A DNA stretch of 64,000 bases, taken from the NCBI GenBank assembly GCA_014360755.1, contig JACIWX010000004.1, forward strand, positions 139,172 through 203,171, read 5' to 3'. Numbering within the stretch: the stretch's first letter is position 1; each line of letters opens with the position of its first letter. Shown one piece after another: positions 41,035 to 50,680 of this stretch. The notes below the pieces were generated by a model. The model worked only from the letters and a program-made list of their open reading frames with translations, was not told the DNA's origin and ran no database searches. A program made the position numbers and the translations under genes. Source of the stretch: Chloroflexota bacterium (lineage in GTDB: Bacteria > Chloroflexota > Anaerolineae > UBA2200).

Positions 41035-42033
41035 TCATATTGCAGGCCCTTGTTGGCTAGGAACCTGCGTCCCCTTCAGTGTCGCGATTGCCTGGCGCAG
41101 CTTTTGTGCCGTGCGCTCATCACCCTGTTGCACTTTGAACGCCAGTTCTGTCGCCAGTTGTGCTAGCCTGCTCAGCCGCCGCGCTTCGCCCCGTCCATCG
41201 CGCATCCTAGCCCGCCAAACCGCTCCCAAACGCTTGCGGTACGAGCCAATCATGTCATATTCCTCCGCCGTGAGCAAACCGCTTTCGACTTCTGCCTTCA
41301 GATGGGTGGCGATCCAGCGCTTTTCTTGTTGCGCCGCCAGCAAGATCACCGCTAGGATGACGAGCGCGCCGCTCCAATTGTTCATCAGACTCATCAGCAG
41401 ACAGACCGCGCTGGAAAGCGAAGCAAGCAAGTTGTGCAGTCCGTGCAGGAACATGGCACCCAACAAGCCCAAGGGGGGCATTGCCCAGCGGCGGCAACCC
41501 CGTGCCCCCATGCGGGCGTACCCCAGAGATGCGCCAAAGGTGGAGGTGAAGAGCGCGTGGTTCATGCCGAAGATAACGGCGCGGAAAAAGGCAATCGTGG
41601 CTAAGCCTTCTAAGCCAGCCTGTTGCAGGCTCGCTGCAAAGTAGAAGACATTCTCGGACATGGCAAAACCAAAGCCTACCGTTGCGCCATAGATCACGCC
41701 ATCCAAAACGTCGTCGAACTCACGCCAGAAGACGAGCAAGAGCAGGAACACCGCTACGCCCTTGGCGCATTCTTCCACCACAGGTGCCAGCAGTGAGCTG
41801 GACAGCAACTGGGCTGAGGTTTCATCCAAAGCCAGCAGTGGCTGTCCCAGCGTTGCTTCACCGATGATGGAGAGGATGGCCGCCGGCACTGCTCCCCAGG
41901 TAAAAGCGGCGAGCAATAAATGACGCGGTTCTTTTTCGTAGCGGTCGAACCACCACAAGATGAGCACATAAAGCACTGTGGGAACCACCGCCGTGAGCAC
42001 AGAAATCGCCCAGATTTCTCCTGTCATGCTCAT
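41035..42033 (-). CDS. PrsW-family intramembrane metalloprotease
   Basis: A 332-residue polytopic protein of the CPBP/PrsW group. Candidate catalytic residues are the EE pair in PVVEECAKG, SENVFYF, FGMNHALFTSTFG (His) and FLHGLHN (His). PrsW itself cleaves anti-sigma factors; CPBP-like relatives have other roles. About eight helices are followed by a ~100-residue cytosolic helical tail rich in Arg and Ala, longer than in typical PrsW. Its start overlaps the end of the PHP gene by four bases. Target unknown. Confidence 0.88.
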   Translation of the reverse strand: MSMTGEIWAISVLTAVVPTVLYVLILWWFDRYEKEPRHLLLAAFTWGAVPAAILSIIGEATLGQPLLALDETSAQLLSSSLLAPVVEECAKGVAVFLLLLVFWREFDDVLDGVIYGATVGFGFAMSENVFYFAASLQQAGLEGLATIAFFRAVIFGMNHALFTSTFGASLGYARMGARGCRRWAMPPLGLLGAMFLHGLHNLLASLSSAVCLLMSLMNNWSGALVILAVILLAAQQEKRWIATHLKAEVESGLLTAEEYDMIGSYRKRLGAVWRARMRDGRGEARRLSRLAQLATELAFKVQQGDERTAQKLRQAIATLKGTQVPSQQGPAI

Positions 42034-42737
42034 CCTCCCTTACCTTTCCATATCTTTGCCCAGGTGGAAAACAGGTGCACATGGGGCAAGCTCGGGGTGC
42101 CATGCACCGTTGCCTCTGCGAGGCTATGCAGGAAACTGTCCCTATCCCTGAAGGGCGGTATCTCCACATAAGCCTGGCCAATCTCTGCCGCGGTATGGGC
42201 GTCGCTGCCCGCTCCGCACAAAAGCCCACGCTCCTGGGCAAAGCGTTGTGCACGTTCATTCAATGCTGGGAGCAGGGTGCGTGCATTCAGTACTTCCATG
42301 GCATCCACCTGGTCGAGAATAGCGAACAGAGTTGGCTGTGGCAACGCTGAGCGCCGGTAATCGAAGGGGTGGGGGATATAAACGAGCCCCCCTTGCTCCC
42401 GGATGCGTGCGATGGTCTGCAGCGGCGTGAGCCTGGGAGGGATGAGTTCCTGCAGGAACAAGCCAATGATGTCGCCCTCACTGGTGAGGATTTCTTCACC
42501 GATAATCACCGGGAATGGTGCCATACGCTGTAAGGCTAGCGCGCCTTGGATGGCATTGTGGTCTGTGATGGCTAATGCGCCCAGCCCGCGCTCGAGGGCA
42601 GCGGCAATGACCGCTTCCAACGAGGTCAGGGAATCAGGGGAATAGCAGGTGTGGATGTGCAGGTCCACCTTGATCCGTACGCTGTTATCCTGGGGTTTGG
42701 TCATCTTCTGGTTGCGCGTAGTCGTATTGTCTGGCAT
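42030..42737 (-). CDS. PHP-domain metal-dependent phosphoesterase
   Basis: A ~235-residue TIM-like PHP protein. All four PHP motifs appear: VDLHIHTCYSPD, ITDHNAIQG with GEEI, YIPHPFD and CGAGSDAH. Relatives hydrolyse 3',5'-nucleoside bisphosphates or short oligonucleotides. The frame opens at 42860 inside the MBL gene, but ATG 42737 (MPDNTTTRNQK) just after that gene's stop is the likely start; ATG 42704 is an alternative. Adjacent to an MBL/beta-CASP enzyme, a joint role in nucleic acid turnover is plausible but inferred. Confidence 0.87.
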   Translation of the reverse strand: MPDNTTTRNQKMTKPQDNSVRIKVDLHIHTCYSPDSLTSLEAVIAAALERGLGALAITDHNAIQGALALQRMAPFPVIIGEEILTSEGDIIGLFLQELIPPRLTPLQTIARIREQGGLVYIPHPFDYRRSALPQPTLFAILDQVDAMEVLNARTLLPALNERAQRFAQERGLLCGAGSDAHTAAEIGQAYVEIPPFRDRDSFLHSLAEATVHGTPSLPHVHLFSTWAKIWKGKGG

Positions 42738-42751
42738 AGTTATCCCCGGTA

Positions 42752-44149
42752 TCAAACCTCTACTTCTTGCATGCGCTCCGGAACGAGCACCTCGGGTACA
42801 CCCATATCGCGAATCCCTTGTGCCAATGCCTCGCAGGCAGGCAGATCGCCATGTACACAAAATACGCGCCGTAGGGTTCCGCTGGCTTTGATCTGTGCGA
42901 TATAAGCAAGCAATTCGTCGCGGTCAGCGTGCGCGCTATAGCCGTCAATCATCTGTACCTGAGCGCGCACTTCATACGGCTCGCCGAAGATAGGCACCGT
43001 TTTCCAGCCATCAACGAGTTTGCGCCCCAAGGTGTTTTCAGCCTGAAAACCTACGAACAGCACCGTGTTGCGCGGATCGCCGATGTTGTTCTTTAGGTGG
43101 TGCAGGACGCGGCCCCCTTCGCACATACCCGAGGCGCTGATGATGATACAGGGCTCCGGCAAGTGATTGAGCGCCTTGGACTCTTCGACGGAACGGGTGT
43201 ACTGCAGACGGTAGAAACCAAAGGGGTCTTCGCGCTGCTGTAGATACTGCATCATCTCCCCATCATAGCACTCGCGATGTAGGCGGAATATCTTGGTGAC
43301 ATTCACTGCCAGTGGGCTGTCCACGTAGACGGGCAATATCGGCAAGCAACCGCTTAGGATGAGTTTGTGCAAATCATAGACAATTTCCTGCGTGCGGCCC
43401 ACGGCAAATGCCGGGATGATCACCTTGCCCCCTCGGGCGTAGGTTTGGCGTACCACCTCACACAGTGTCATCCTTGCCTCATCGGGGCTGTCATGCCCTC
43501 GGTTGCCATAGGTGCTTTCGGTAATGAGATAGTCCACATGCGGCACCACTTCGGGGTCGCGCAGGATAGGCAAGCCCACACACCCCAGATCACCGGTAAA
43601 GCATAAGCGATAGCGGCATGTGTTCTCCTCGATATCCAATACCGTGATTGCGGCTCCCAGGATATGCCCCGCATCGTAAAAGGTGACCTGCACACCGGGA
43701 GCCACGCTGAATGGCTTGTGGTAATCTACGCCTACCAAGTGGCGTAGGCTCACTCTGGCTTCCGCAATGGTATAGATGGGTTCTACGGCTGACAAACCCT
43801 GCTTACGCCGTTTCTTATTGACATAGGTAACATCGCTCTCCTGGATGTGTGCTGAATCGAGGAGCATGGCACTGCACAAGTCTCGCGTGGCGAAGGTGGT
43901 GTAGATTTTGCCCCGGTAGCCGCTGCTCACCAAGTTGGGGATGTTGCCGCTGTGGTCAATATGCGCGTGGGAGAGGATCATCGCCTGTAGCCGCCGTGCA
44001 TCAAAGGGCAGGTTGCGGTTACGCTCCCAACTCTCCTGCCGGCGCCCCTGAAACAAGCCACAATCCAACAGAATCTGTGCGCCATTGACTTCGAGCAGGT
44101 GCATCGAGCCGGTTACGGTCTGCGTTGCACCCAGAAAAGCGATCTTCAA
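42752..44149 (-). CDS. MBL-fold beta-CASP ribonuclease-like hydrolase
   Basis: 465 residues. Metal motifs of the metallo-beta-lactamase fold are intact: LSHAHIDHSG, DAGHILGAA, CFTGDLG, plus ESTYGNRGH; an inserted beta-CASP domain shows IPAFAVGRTQEIVYDL, VYVDSPLAV, ISASGMCEGGR and the final IDGYSAHADR. This is the RNA-processing type related to CPSF73 and the bacterial RNase-J-like group without a J C-domain. It should cut RNA in the cytoplasm; the substrate is unknown. First in a minus-strand unit with PHP and PrsW genes. Confidence 0.92.
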   Translation of the reverse strand: MKIAFLGATQTVTGSMHLLEVNGAQILLDCGLFQGRRQESWERNRNLPFDARRLQAMILSHAHIDHSGNIPNLVSSGYRGKIYTTFATRDLCSAMLLDSAHIQESDVTYVNKKRRKQGLSAVEPIYTIAEARVSLRHLVGVDYHKPFSVAPGVQVTFYDAGHILGAAITVLDIEENTCRYRLCFTGDLGCVGLPILRDPEVVPHVDYLITESTYGNRGHDSPDEARMTLCEVVRQTYARGGKVIIPAFAVGRTQEIVYDLHKLILSGCLPILPVYVDSPLAVNVTKIFRLHRECYDGEMMQYLQQREDPFGFYRLQYTRSVEESKALNHLPEPCIIISASGMCEGGRVLHHLKNNIGDPRNTVLFVGFQAENTLGRKLVDGWKTVPIFGEPYEVRAQVQMIDGYSAHADRDELLAYIAQIKASGTLRRVFCVHGDLPACEALAQGIRDMGVPEVLVPERMQEVEV

Positions 44150-44284
44150 ACGTCCTCCTTGTGGTTGCCGTGCTTTTGGGGAGCGCTGGTGACAAGACCT
44201 CTGTGCTCAGATGCCGTGAAGATAACACGAAATGGCTTGTCTGTCAAAGCACGCACGTATCTTCCCGCCGATGAGAGAAAAACC

Positions 44285-45031
44285 TCAGTTGGCACAGCCT
44301 TGCTGGGCAGGATCTATGGGTTGCTTTGCCAGTTCCAAGAACTGCTGGGCGGATTGCCACATGGGCACGTTGTTGAACAAGCAATATACTTCTTGTTGCT
44401 GTTGACACAAATGGAGCAGCCAGAGCAAGTCGCTCTCCGTGTACAGATAGCGGTAGCCGCCAATGCCATGCAGGCGAAAATAGGCGGGATTGCCATACAA
44501 CGGGAGGTGTTGGAAGGGGTCCACACAATGGATCAGCGCTAGGTCCTGGCACAGACTGGTCACCAATGCATCCTCCCACGCTCCTCTCGGCTCCCAGGCT
44601 AACAATAGGTGATCCCGCTTGATGTTGGAGAAAAACTGCTGCAAATTGGCGATGTGTTCCTCGGTAGGGGTGAAGCTGGGTGGGCATTGGAAGACGACCA
44701 CACGCGCCCGCAAGGCTTGGGCTACTTGCAAGGTGTTATCCCAGGCAGCGTATACCTCCTCCGTAGGGCGGAAAAAGCCATAGCGGTCAGCCTGTGCAGC
44801 AGGGATTTGCAACCCCGCTTTGCGGTAGGTGGGGCTGCGTGGCTCATGGGTAATTAGCTGCCAGGCTTTGAGCGTGAACTCGAAATCCACAGGAGCTTGT
44901 TGCCGCCATCCCCGCACCGTCTCCAAGCGCGGCAGGCGGTAAAAGGTCTCCTGCACCTCAACGAGGGAAAAACGCTCGTAATACTTGCTCCGTGCGACAG
45001 GAAAACCACAGCAACCGATATGGATGACCAT
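44285..45031 (-). CDS. DUF72 (YecE-like) protein
   Basis: A ~248-residue protein of the DUF72 family, a TIM-barrel-like fold of unknown activity. Typical pieces are VIHIGCCGFP at the start, VEVQETFYRLP, FEFTLKAWQLITH, VVFQCPPSFTPTEE, LAWEPRG and YFRLHGIGGYRYLY. ATG 45031 and GTG 45040 are both possible starts. It stands between the MBL gene and the divergent deoC gene. No substrate can be suggested. Confidence 0.88.
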   Translation of the reverse strand: MVIHIGCCGFPVARSKYYERFSLVEVQETFYRLPRLETVRGWRQQAPVDFEFTLKAWQLITHEPRSPTYRKAGLQIPAAQADRYGFFRPTEEVYAAWDNTLQVAQALRARVVVFQCPPSFTPTEEHIANLQQFFSNIKRDHLLLAWEPRGAWEDALVTSLCQDLALIHCVDPFQHLPLYGNPAYFRLHGIGGYRYLYTESDLLWLLHLCQQQQEVYCLFNNVPMWQSAQQFLELAKQPIDPAQQGCAN

Positions 45032-45098
45032 ACCTTTCACTCATGCAGGCCATTTGCCCCAAAGATAGCACACCTAAGGCTCTTTTGCCAAACGCTGT

Positions 45099-45127
45099 TT
45101 TGCTGCAGTGGAAGGAAACGGTACAAT
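45099..45127 (+). promoter_or_regulatory. Promoter of deoC
   Basis: TTGCTG, 17-bp spacer, TACAAT, with predicted start near 45134 and about 100 nt of leader before ATG 45238. Confidence 0.55.
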
Positions 45128-45237
45128 ATCCCTGTAGCCAATGGGGAGTGCATGGATAGTCCGTGTCGCCTCGGAGGCTGCGTGCCTGTTGCATGAATGA
45201 GGGGTTCAGGAAATTTATCACCGTTAGGAGCGATAAA

Positions 45238-45960
45238 ATGGGAAAAGCAGATTCCGAATCCTTGCCTCAAGTAGGGCAAGAACTCGCCACACTGGCGCGG
45301 TATATTGATCATACCTTGCTCAAGCCAGAGGCTACGCCGGAGCAAATTGCCAAACTGTGCGCAGAAGCACGGGAATACGGTTTCGCTGCTGTGTGCGTCA
45401 ACCCGTGTTATGTCCGACAGTGCGCCGAGCTTCTGCGCGGCACGTCTGTGCAGGTTAGCAGTACCATCGGCTTCCCATTGGGAGCGACTCTGCCTGAAGT
45501 GAAAGCCTATGAGACAGAGCTAGCCATTCGGGATGGGGCGACCGAAGTAGACATGGTCATCAATATCGGGGCACTGAAAAGCGGGAATGATGCTCTTGTG
45601 CAGCGCGATATCGAGGCGGTCGTCCAGGTAGCACACCGTCACCACGTTTTGACCAAAGTCATTATTGAAGCAGCATTGTTGACCGATGAGGAAAAGGTCA
45701 AGGCGTGCGTGCTGGCTAAAGCGGCACAAGCAGACTTTGTCAAGACTTCCACTGGTTTTGGCCCAGGCGGCGCGACCTTGCACGATGTGGAATTGATGCG
45801 CCATACCGTTGGGCAAGACATGGGCGTCAAGGCTGCCGGGGGTATCCGCGACTATGAAACAGTCCAGAAGATGATCGCCGCCGGTGCAACTCGGATAGGT
45901 ACCAGTTCTAGTATCAAGATTATGGAAGAGGCTAAGGCCAAGGTACAGCCAAAGCCTTAA
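45238..45960 (+). CDS. deoC: Deoxyribose-phosphate aldolase
   Basis: A 240-residue class I aldolase splitting 2-deoxyribose 5-phosphate into glyceraldehyde 3-phosphate and acetaldehyde, for nucleoside salvage. Motifs: [14 protein letters not shown], the Schiff-base lysine in [10 protein letters not shown], the second active-site lysine in [11 protein letters not shown], and [15 protein letters not shown] use ATG 45238 with TTAGGAGC upstream; the frame opens at 45163 with a non-homologous extension. The acetaldehyde product could be used by the nearby AOR-family enzyme or threonine aldolase, but this is only positional. Confidence 0.95.
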   Translation: MGKADSESLPQVGQELATLARYIDHTLLKPEATPEQIAKLCAEAREYGFAAVCVNPCYVRQCAELLRGTSVQVSSTIGFPLGATLPEVKAYETELAIRDGATEVDMVINIGALKSGNDALVQRDIEAVVQVAHRHHVLTKVIIEAALLTDEEKVKACVLAKAAQADFVKTSTGFGPGGATLHDVELMRHTVGQDMGVKAAGGIRDYETVQKMIAAGATRIGTSSSIKIMEEAKAKVQPKP

Positions 45961-46066
45961 ATCCGCGTGTCTTGCGCAGAGGAAAAGCGGCTTTCGACTA
46001 CTGCCCACAGAGGCATTCTTCAACACCCTCGATGTAGGGAGCAAGAAGCCATAGAAGGGACATCAG

Positions 46067-46879
46067 ATGATGCCCGACCGTGAGCGAATTTATCGCACTG
46101 AAGCGATTGTCCTCAAACACAGCGATTTTGGCGAGGCAGATCGCCTATTGACGGTGTACACCCCTTATCTGGGCAAATTACGCCTGCTTGCCAAGGGTAT
46201 CCGTAAGCCCACCAGCCGCAAATCTGGCCACCTGGAATCCTTTACGCGCACGCAGTTGCTGGTGGCTCGTGGCCGTAATCTGGACATTATCACCCAAGCA
46301 CAGACCATAGAACCCTATCTGGCACTACGGCAAGACCTATGGCGGATGAGCCATGCTTACTATGTGGGCGAACTGGTGGATTGTTTTGGCGAGGAACAGG
46401 CGGAGAACTATCCGCTGTACTGTCTGCTTTGCGAGGCGCTGCACTGGATCTGCCAGTCATCCAACTTGCCGTTGACGATGCGCTTTGTGGAGATGCAAGT
46501 TTTGAACCTGGCTGGCTACCGTCCGCAGCTTTTCCAATGCTTGCGCTGCAATGCCGCGCTAGAGCCTATTGTGAATTACTTTTCGGCAGCGGAAGGCGGG
46601 ATGCTTTGCCCACGCTGTGGGGAGGGACAGCGTGGCGCCAAGCCAGTTTCGCTCGCAGCATTCAAGGCCTTGCGTTATCTGCAAACGCGCGAGTACGCGG
46701 ACTGTGCACGCTTGCAATTGAGCCAGGCAACTCTCGCTGAAGTGGAAGGGCTGCTTGGGGATTACCTGGTCTACATCCTGGAACACGGGTTCAAGAGCGT
46801 GGAATTCCTCCGACTTCTCCGCTATAACGCTCATCTGTCAGGTGCGTCTTACTCATTGAATTCCAGGATTGCCTCCTAG
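46067..46879 (+). CDS. recO: DNA repair protein RecO
   Basis: A 270-residue RecO: N-terminal OB fold (YRTEAIVLKHSDFGEADRLLT, then LLAKGIRKPTSRKSGHLE), helical middle, and a C4 zinc site (CLRCN...CPRCG). RecO loads RecA onto SSB-coated DNA with RecR. The start could be either ATG of ATGATG at 46067-46072. The gene follows deoC by 106 nt without a visible terminator. Confidence 0.93.
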   Translation: MMPDRERIYRTEAIVLKHSDFGEADRLLTVYTPYLGKLRLLAKGIRKPTSRKSGHLESFTRTQLLVARGRNLDIITQAQTIEPYLALRQDLWRMSHAYYVGELVDCFGEEQAENYPLYCLLCEALHWICQSSNLPLTMRFVEMQVLNLAGYRPQLFQCLRCNAALEPIVNYFSAAEGGMLCPRCGEGQRGAKPVSLAAFKALRYLQTREYADCARLQLSQATLAEVEGLLGDYLVYILEHGFKSVEFLRLLRYNAHLSGASYSLNSRIAS

Positions 46880-46943
46880 GACAAGCGCTGTAATGGTAAT
46901 GAGAGCGGTTGAGAAAAGACCTGTGGAGTGTCATCTATACAAG

Positions 46944-48428
46944 ATGGAAACCCGGTACACTAGGGCTTTGCGCCGCGCGCTGCCATTCCTGATCCTGCTG
47001 ATGTTGTTCTGCCCCATCAATTCGTTGCTCGTTCACGGGCAGGTTTCCTACACTGGCTATGGGACAAACATTGCCAGCAGCGTAGGGGCGCGCAAGACTG
47101 CTGAGATGGGATTCGAATGGGTCAGGGTATACTTCCCGGAACAGGTAGAGGAAGCAGAGAGGTACGGCTTGAAAGTGCTCCTCCTCTTGGGCTGGGAATT
47201 CCCCCTCACGGATGTGCAGAGCTGGGGCAATGCAGTCCATGACATCGTCAGCCGATACCGCGGGCGCATTGCCGCTTATCAAATCTGTAATGAACCCAAC
47301 CTGGCGGAAATGTGGCATAAACCGCGTTATGCGGATCCGGCCGAGTATGTCGCTTATCTGCGCGAGGCTTACCTGCGGGCAAAGGCGGCTGACCCGCATT
47401 GCATCATTGTCAGCGCGGGCTTGGCGGTGAATGGCGGAGTGGGTGATCTGGCAATGGATGATGTACAGTTCCTGCGTGGCATGTATGCTGCCGGCGCAAA
47501 ACCCTATTTCGATGTGTTAGGTGCCCATCCGTATGGCTTTGGCTACGCACCCGAGGACGCCTCGAGCAACCCCATCCATTGTTTCCGCCGCGTGGAGCAA
47601 TACCGCCAGGTCATGGTGCAATATGGCGATGCCGCCAAGCCCATCTGGGCGACTGAATTTGGCTGGATTATCGATCCTGGCCAGACATGCTATGGCTATG
47701 ATGGCTGGCCAAGCCGTTGGTGGCAACGGGTTTCCGCACAGACCCAAGCTGATTACCTGGTGCGGGCTTGCCGCTACGCACGCACGAACTGGCCCTGGAT
47801 GGGAGTCATGTTCGTGTGGAATCTGGACTATGGTCTGGTGCCTTGGAACGACTATTGCGACCAAAAGTCCTGGTTTGCCATCCTGAACCAGGACGGGACG
47901 CCGCGTCCTGCCTATGGGGCACTGGTGAACATGGTGCGGGAGCAAGCTACCCCTACTCCAACCAGGACCGCCACTCGTACTCCCGCACCCTCTATGACTC
48001 CTACACCGGGTTTCAATACTGGTACAATCACGGGACGTATCCTGCTACAGGGCCGCGAGAACCATCAGGGCATACTCGTCTCTGTGGGTGGACACAGTGC
48101 TACAACGGGCGCGGACGGGAGTTTCCGCATCACAGGAGTACGCGCCGGGACACACGAGTTGATCGCTCAGATGGCAAGCTACCTTCGTCACCGGAATGCT
48201 GCCCTGACCGTTCGCGAAGGCGGAGAAACTGCTGTAGCAGACATCCTGCTCTTGGCAGGAGACATCAATGGCGACAATACCGTGAACCTCTTTGACCTAG
48301 TCTTGATCGCCGGGCGTTATGGCACCCAGGTGGTAGGGAGCGCTCCACAAGATGTGAATGGAGATGGGATAATTAACCTTTTTGACGCAGTACTGACCAG
48401 CGGGAATTATGGAAGGGATGGTAGTTGA
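46944..48428 (+). CDS. Secreted glycosidase-like protein with carboxypeptidase-regulatory and dockerin domains
   Basis: 494 residues from ATG 46944, which gives a clean signal peptide (RRALPFLILLMLFCPIN). Residues about 35-345 are a TIM-barrel glycoside hydrolase (GH5/GH39-like clan A); E117 in YQICNEPNL is the likely acid/base and E238 in IWATEFGW the nucleophile. A Thr-Pro linker leads to a CarboxypepD_reg-like beta domain (about 375-445) and two calcium-binding dockerin-type repeats (GDINGDNTVNLFD and QDVNGDGIINLFD). The frame opens earlier (46869), and ATG 46893 is another possible start. A dockerin implies docking to a cohesin; none is in the window. Confidence 0.85.
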   Translation: METRYTRALRRALPFLILLMLFCPINSLLVHGQVSYTGYGTNIASSVGARKTAEMGFEWVRVYFPEQVEEAERYGLKVLLLLGWEFPLTDVQSWGNAVHDIVSRYRGRIAAYQICNEPNLAEMWHKPRYADPAEYVAYLREAYLRAKAADPHCIIVSAGLAVNGGVGDLAMDDVQFLRGMYAAGAKPYFDVLGAHPYGFGYAPEDASSNPIHCFRRVEQYRQVMVQYGDAAKPIWATEFGWIIDPGQTCYGYDGWPSRWWQRVSAQTQADYLVRACRYARTNWPWMGVMFVWNLDYGLVPWNDYCDQKSWFAILNQDGTPRPAYGALVNMVREQATPTPTRTATRTPAPSMTPTPGFNTGTITGRILLQGRENHQGILVSVGGHSATTGADGSFRITGVRAGTHELIAQMASYLRHRNAALTVREGGETAVADILLLAGDINGDNTVNLFDLVLIAGRYGTQVVGSAPQDVNGDGIINLFDAVLTSGNYGRDGS

Positions 48429-48455
48429 GCGTTAGTGCTAAGCGCTTTCTTTTAT
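48428..48455 (+). terminator. Terminator after the glycosidase gene
   Basis: AGCGTTAG pairs with CTAAGCGCT (one bulge), followed by TTTCTTTTAT. It also faces the convergent UroD-family gene. Confidence 0.65.
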
Positions 48456-49507
48456 GAAGCATAAGACCCAAATTGTTGAGCATACCACGACATGGCGCGC
48501 ACCCGCTCGGGGTCTGTCCCTGGATTCAGTTCACCGCCAGTGGAGAAAACGAATCCTCCTCCCGGTTTGCCTGCCTCGATAATGCGCCGGCATTCGGCAT
48601 CAAATTGCTCATCACTGCCCTGCAACATGATGCGCAGGGGATCAAGGTTGCCCATCAAGGCAACACGTGTCCCGATTTTGGCTTTGGCCTGCTCGATAGG
48701 AACTCGCGGACCCATGTGCCAGATGTCCATCCCACATTCTGGCAGCACTTCGATGAGGTGCGCGGCATCTCCATCGTTGTGCATGAATTTGACCGCCTCG
48801 GGGAAAGCCTCAAATAGGCGCCGGTGATAAGGAGCAACGAATTCCAGATAATGCTTTGGCCCCAACATAGAAGGCATGTCCTCAGCCAGCATTACCCAAA
48901 CTGGCGTGCCAAACTCCTCAGCCAGGGAGCGTGCTCCTACCAGGCTAGCCTCGGTGAACAAATCCATGGCGGCGTGCACAAAGGCAGGGTCCGTGTACAT
49001 AAACTTGAACCATTCCGTGCCTAGATTCTGCGCCAGCCGATCGAAGGGATTCTCAAAACGGATTAGCCCCTTGACATAGCCAAAACGCTCAACCAGTTCT
49101 GGGGGGATGTTCTCATAGTACCATTGGATGATCTGCAGCATGACCATATGTTCCGGGCAGGATGACGGGTCAGGGATGTGGATTTGGGCCAGTTCGCGAG
49201 CGCTGTACAGACGCCCGACACGCAGCCACTCCTCTGGGCGTTCGAAATAGGCGTCGCGGTTGTCCACCTGGCGCAGCATATTCAGGTGCAGTGCAGCGCA
49301 CGGAGTAATGACGAACAACAGGGGTTGATCAGGGAAATACTCTGCACCGCGCACCAGCATCTCTAATTTGGCTTCTGGGTCGTCAGGATCGGAGATGCCA
49401 AAGAGTGGAGCCAGGTAAAAGTCGCTAGCGGCAGCGACAACCGGCACATGGTCTACCGGCTGGCGTCGTGCGGCGGCGAGAAAGCGGGAGAACGGCGTGA
49501 ATGCCAT
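48452..49507 (-). CDS. Uroporphyrinogen-decarboxylase-family protein (methyltransferase-like)
   Basis: 351 residues of the UroD/MtaA/CmuA superfamily: GLIRFENPFDRLAQNLG, VWVMLAEDMPSMLGPKHYLEFVAPYHRRL, KFMHNDGDAAHLIEVLPECGMDIWHMG, TRVALMGNLDP and GGFVFSTGGELNPGTDPE. The arginines used by true heme-pathway UroD near the N-terminus are not evident; relatives with this C-terminus move methyl groups from corrinoid or methylated compounds, using a zinc site that includes a His/Cys set (MHNDGD, ECGMD). No corrinoid protein gene is adjacent. The substrate is unknown. Confidence 0.83.
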   Translation of the reverse strand: MAFTPFSRFLAAARRQPVDHVPVVAAASDFYLAPLFGISDPDDPEAKLEMLVRGAEYFPDQPLLFVITPCAALHLNMLRQVDNRDAYFERPEEWLRVGRLYSARELAQIHIPDPSSCPEHMVMLQIIQWYYENIPPELVERFGYVKGLIRFENPFDRLAQNLGTEWFKFMYTDPAFVHAAMDLFTEASLVGARSLAEEFGTPVWVMLAEDMPSMLGPKHYLEFVAPYHRRLFEAFPEAVKFMHNDGDAAHLIEVLPECGMDIWHMGPRVPIEQAKAKIGTRVALMGNLDPLRIMLQGSDEQFDAECRRIIEAGKPGGGFVFSTGGELNPGTDPERVRAMSWYAQQFGSYAS

Positions 49508-49524
49508 AGCAAACAGGACAGCAC

Positions 49525-50562
49525 CTATGCTGTCATGACACGCCGCATCACCTGCAGTGCCCGTTCGATGTCGGCGCGTTCGATGCCATAGTGCGTTACC
49601 GCGCGCAGCCGATTAGGACCCAGCGCTAGGATGAGGACCCCCTCCTTCTGGAGTGCGGCGATAAATTGCTCTACGGTCATGCGGCGGTCCAGAAAGTCAA
49701 AGAAGACGATATTGGTGCGCACTGTTTTCGGGTCCAGCCCCAAGCCGGGGATCTCGGCAATACCTTGGGCGAGTATCCGTGCGTTTTCGTGATCTTCTTC
49801 GAGCCGATCCACCATCTGCTCTAGGGCGACAATGCCCGCTGCAGCCAGCACTCCGGCTTGGCGCATGCCGCCGCCTACCATCTTGCGCATGCGGCGCGCC
49901 CTCTCGATGAACTCGGCACTGCCACAGAGCAACGAGCCAACCGGACAACTCAAGCCCTTGGAAAGGCAGAACATGACCGAGTCCACCGGCGCTGCCAACT
50001 CGCGGGCTTCCACACCGAGGGCAATCGCTGCATTGAAAATGCGCGCGCCATCCAGGTGAAGGGCCATGCCATGGCGGCGCGCCAGAGCAGCCACCTCTGC
50101 GGTATACTGTGCCGTCAAGGGTGCCCCATTGCAGTAATTGTGGGTATTTTCCAGACAGATAAGTCTCACGCGTGGATGGTGGATGTCTTCAACAGGAATC
50201 ACGCGTTCGATGACCGCTGGGTCAATCGTGCCATCTGGCTGGTTAGGAACAGCCAGCAGGTAAACTCCGCCCAATGCTGCCGAACCGCCTGCCTCATTGA
50301 GGAAGGTGTGGGAAAGGTTGCCCATGATGGCGCCATCGCCACGGCCGCAGTGGGTCAACAGGGCGACCAAATTGCCCATCGTGCCACTGGCAACAAATAG
50401 CGCTGCCTCTTTGCCCATCCGCTCTGCGGCCATCTCTTGCAAGCGATTCACAGTGGGGTCTTCGCCAAAGACGTCATCGCCCAATTCAGCACGGTACATG
50501 GCTTCGCGCATAGCGGGAGAAGGCAGGGTTACGGTGTCACTGCGCAAATCGATAGTTTTCAT
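49525..50562 (-). CDS. ltaE: Low-specificity L-threonine aldolase
   Basis: A 345-residue fold-type-I PLP enzyme that cleaves threonine or allo-threonine to glycine and acetaldehyde. DLRSDTVTLPSPAMREAM at the start, GDDVFGEDPTVNRLQ, the cofactor Asp in LHLDGARIFNAA and cofactor Lys in CLSKGLSCPVGS are diagnostic. AGGAGGT is seven nt before ATG 50562. It is 17 nt upstream of the UroD-family gene on the same strand, so likely cotranscribed. Confidence 0.94.
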   Translation of the reverse strand: MKTIDLRSDTVTLPSPAMREAMYRAELGDDVFGEDPTVNRLQEMAAERMGKEAALFVASGTMGNLVALLTHCGRGDGAIMGNLSHTFLNEAGGSAALGGVYLLAVPNQPDGTIDPAVIERVIPVEDIHHPRVRLICLENTHNYCNGAPLTAQYTAEVAALARRHGMALHLDGARIFNAAIALGVEARELAAPVDSVMFCLSKGLSCPVGSLLCGSAEFIERARRMRKMVGGGMRQAGVLAAAGIVALEQMVDRLEEDHENARILAQGIAEIPGLGLDPKTVRTNIVFFDFLDRRMTVEQFIAALQKEGVLILALGPNRLRAVTHYGIERADIERALQVMRRVMTA

Positions 50563-50680
50563 CGCACAGAACCTCCTGTGTCATTCGGTACATTTTGCCG
50601 TATCCGCAAGAGGTTTGCTGACGCACTTACCGCAAACCTCTTTAGCGCCAATATAGCCCGGGTGAAGATGGAAACAAAAT

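Noticed and set aside
41111..41644. Long plus-strand open frames opposite PrsW and many similar ones elsewhere
   Set aside because: They are antisense shadows of well-supported genes and have Arg/Ser-rich, non-family translations.
46013..46031. ATTCTTCAACACCCTC resembling a single end of the MITE-like family
   Set aside because: No matching second end or palindromic interior within 200 bp; could be a remnant or chance, so not listed as an element.
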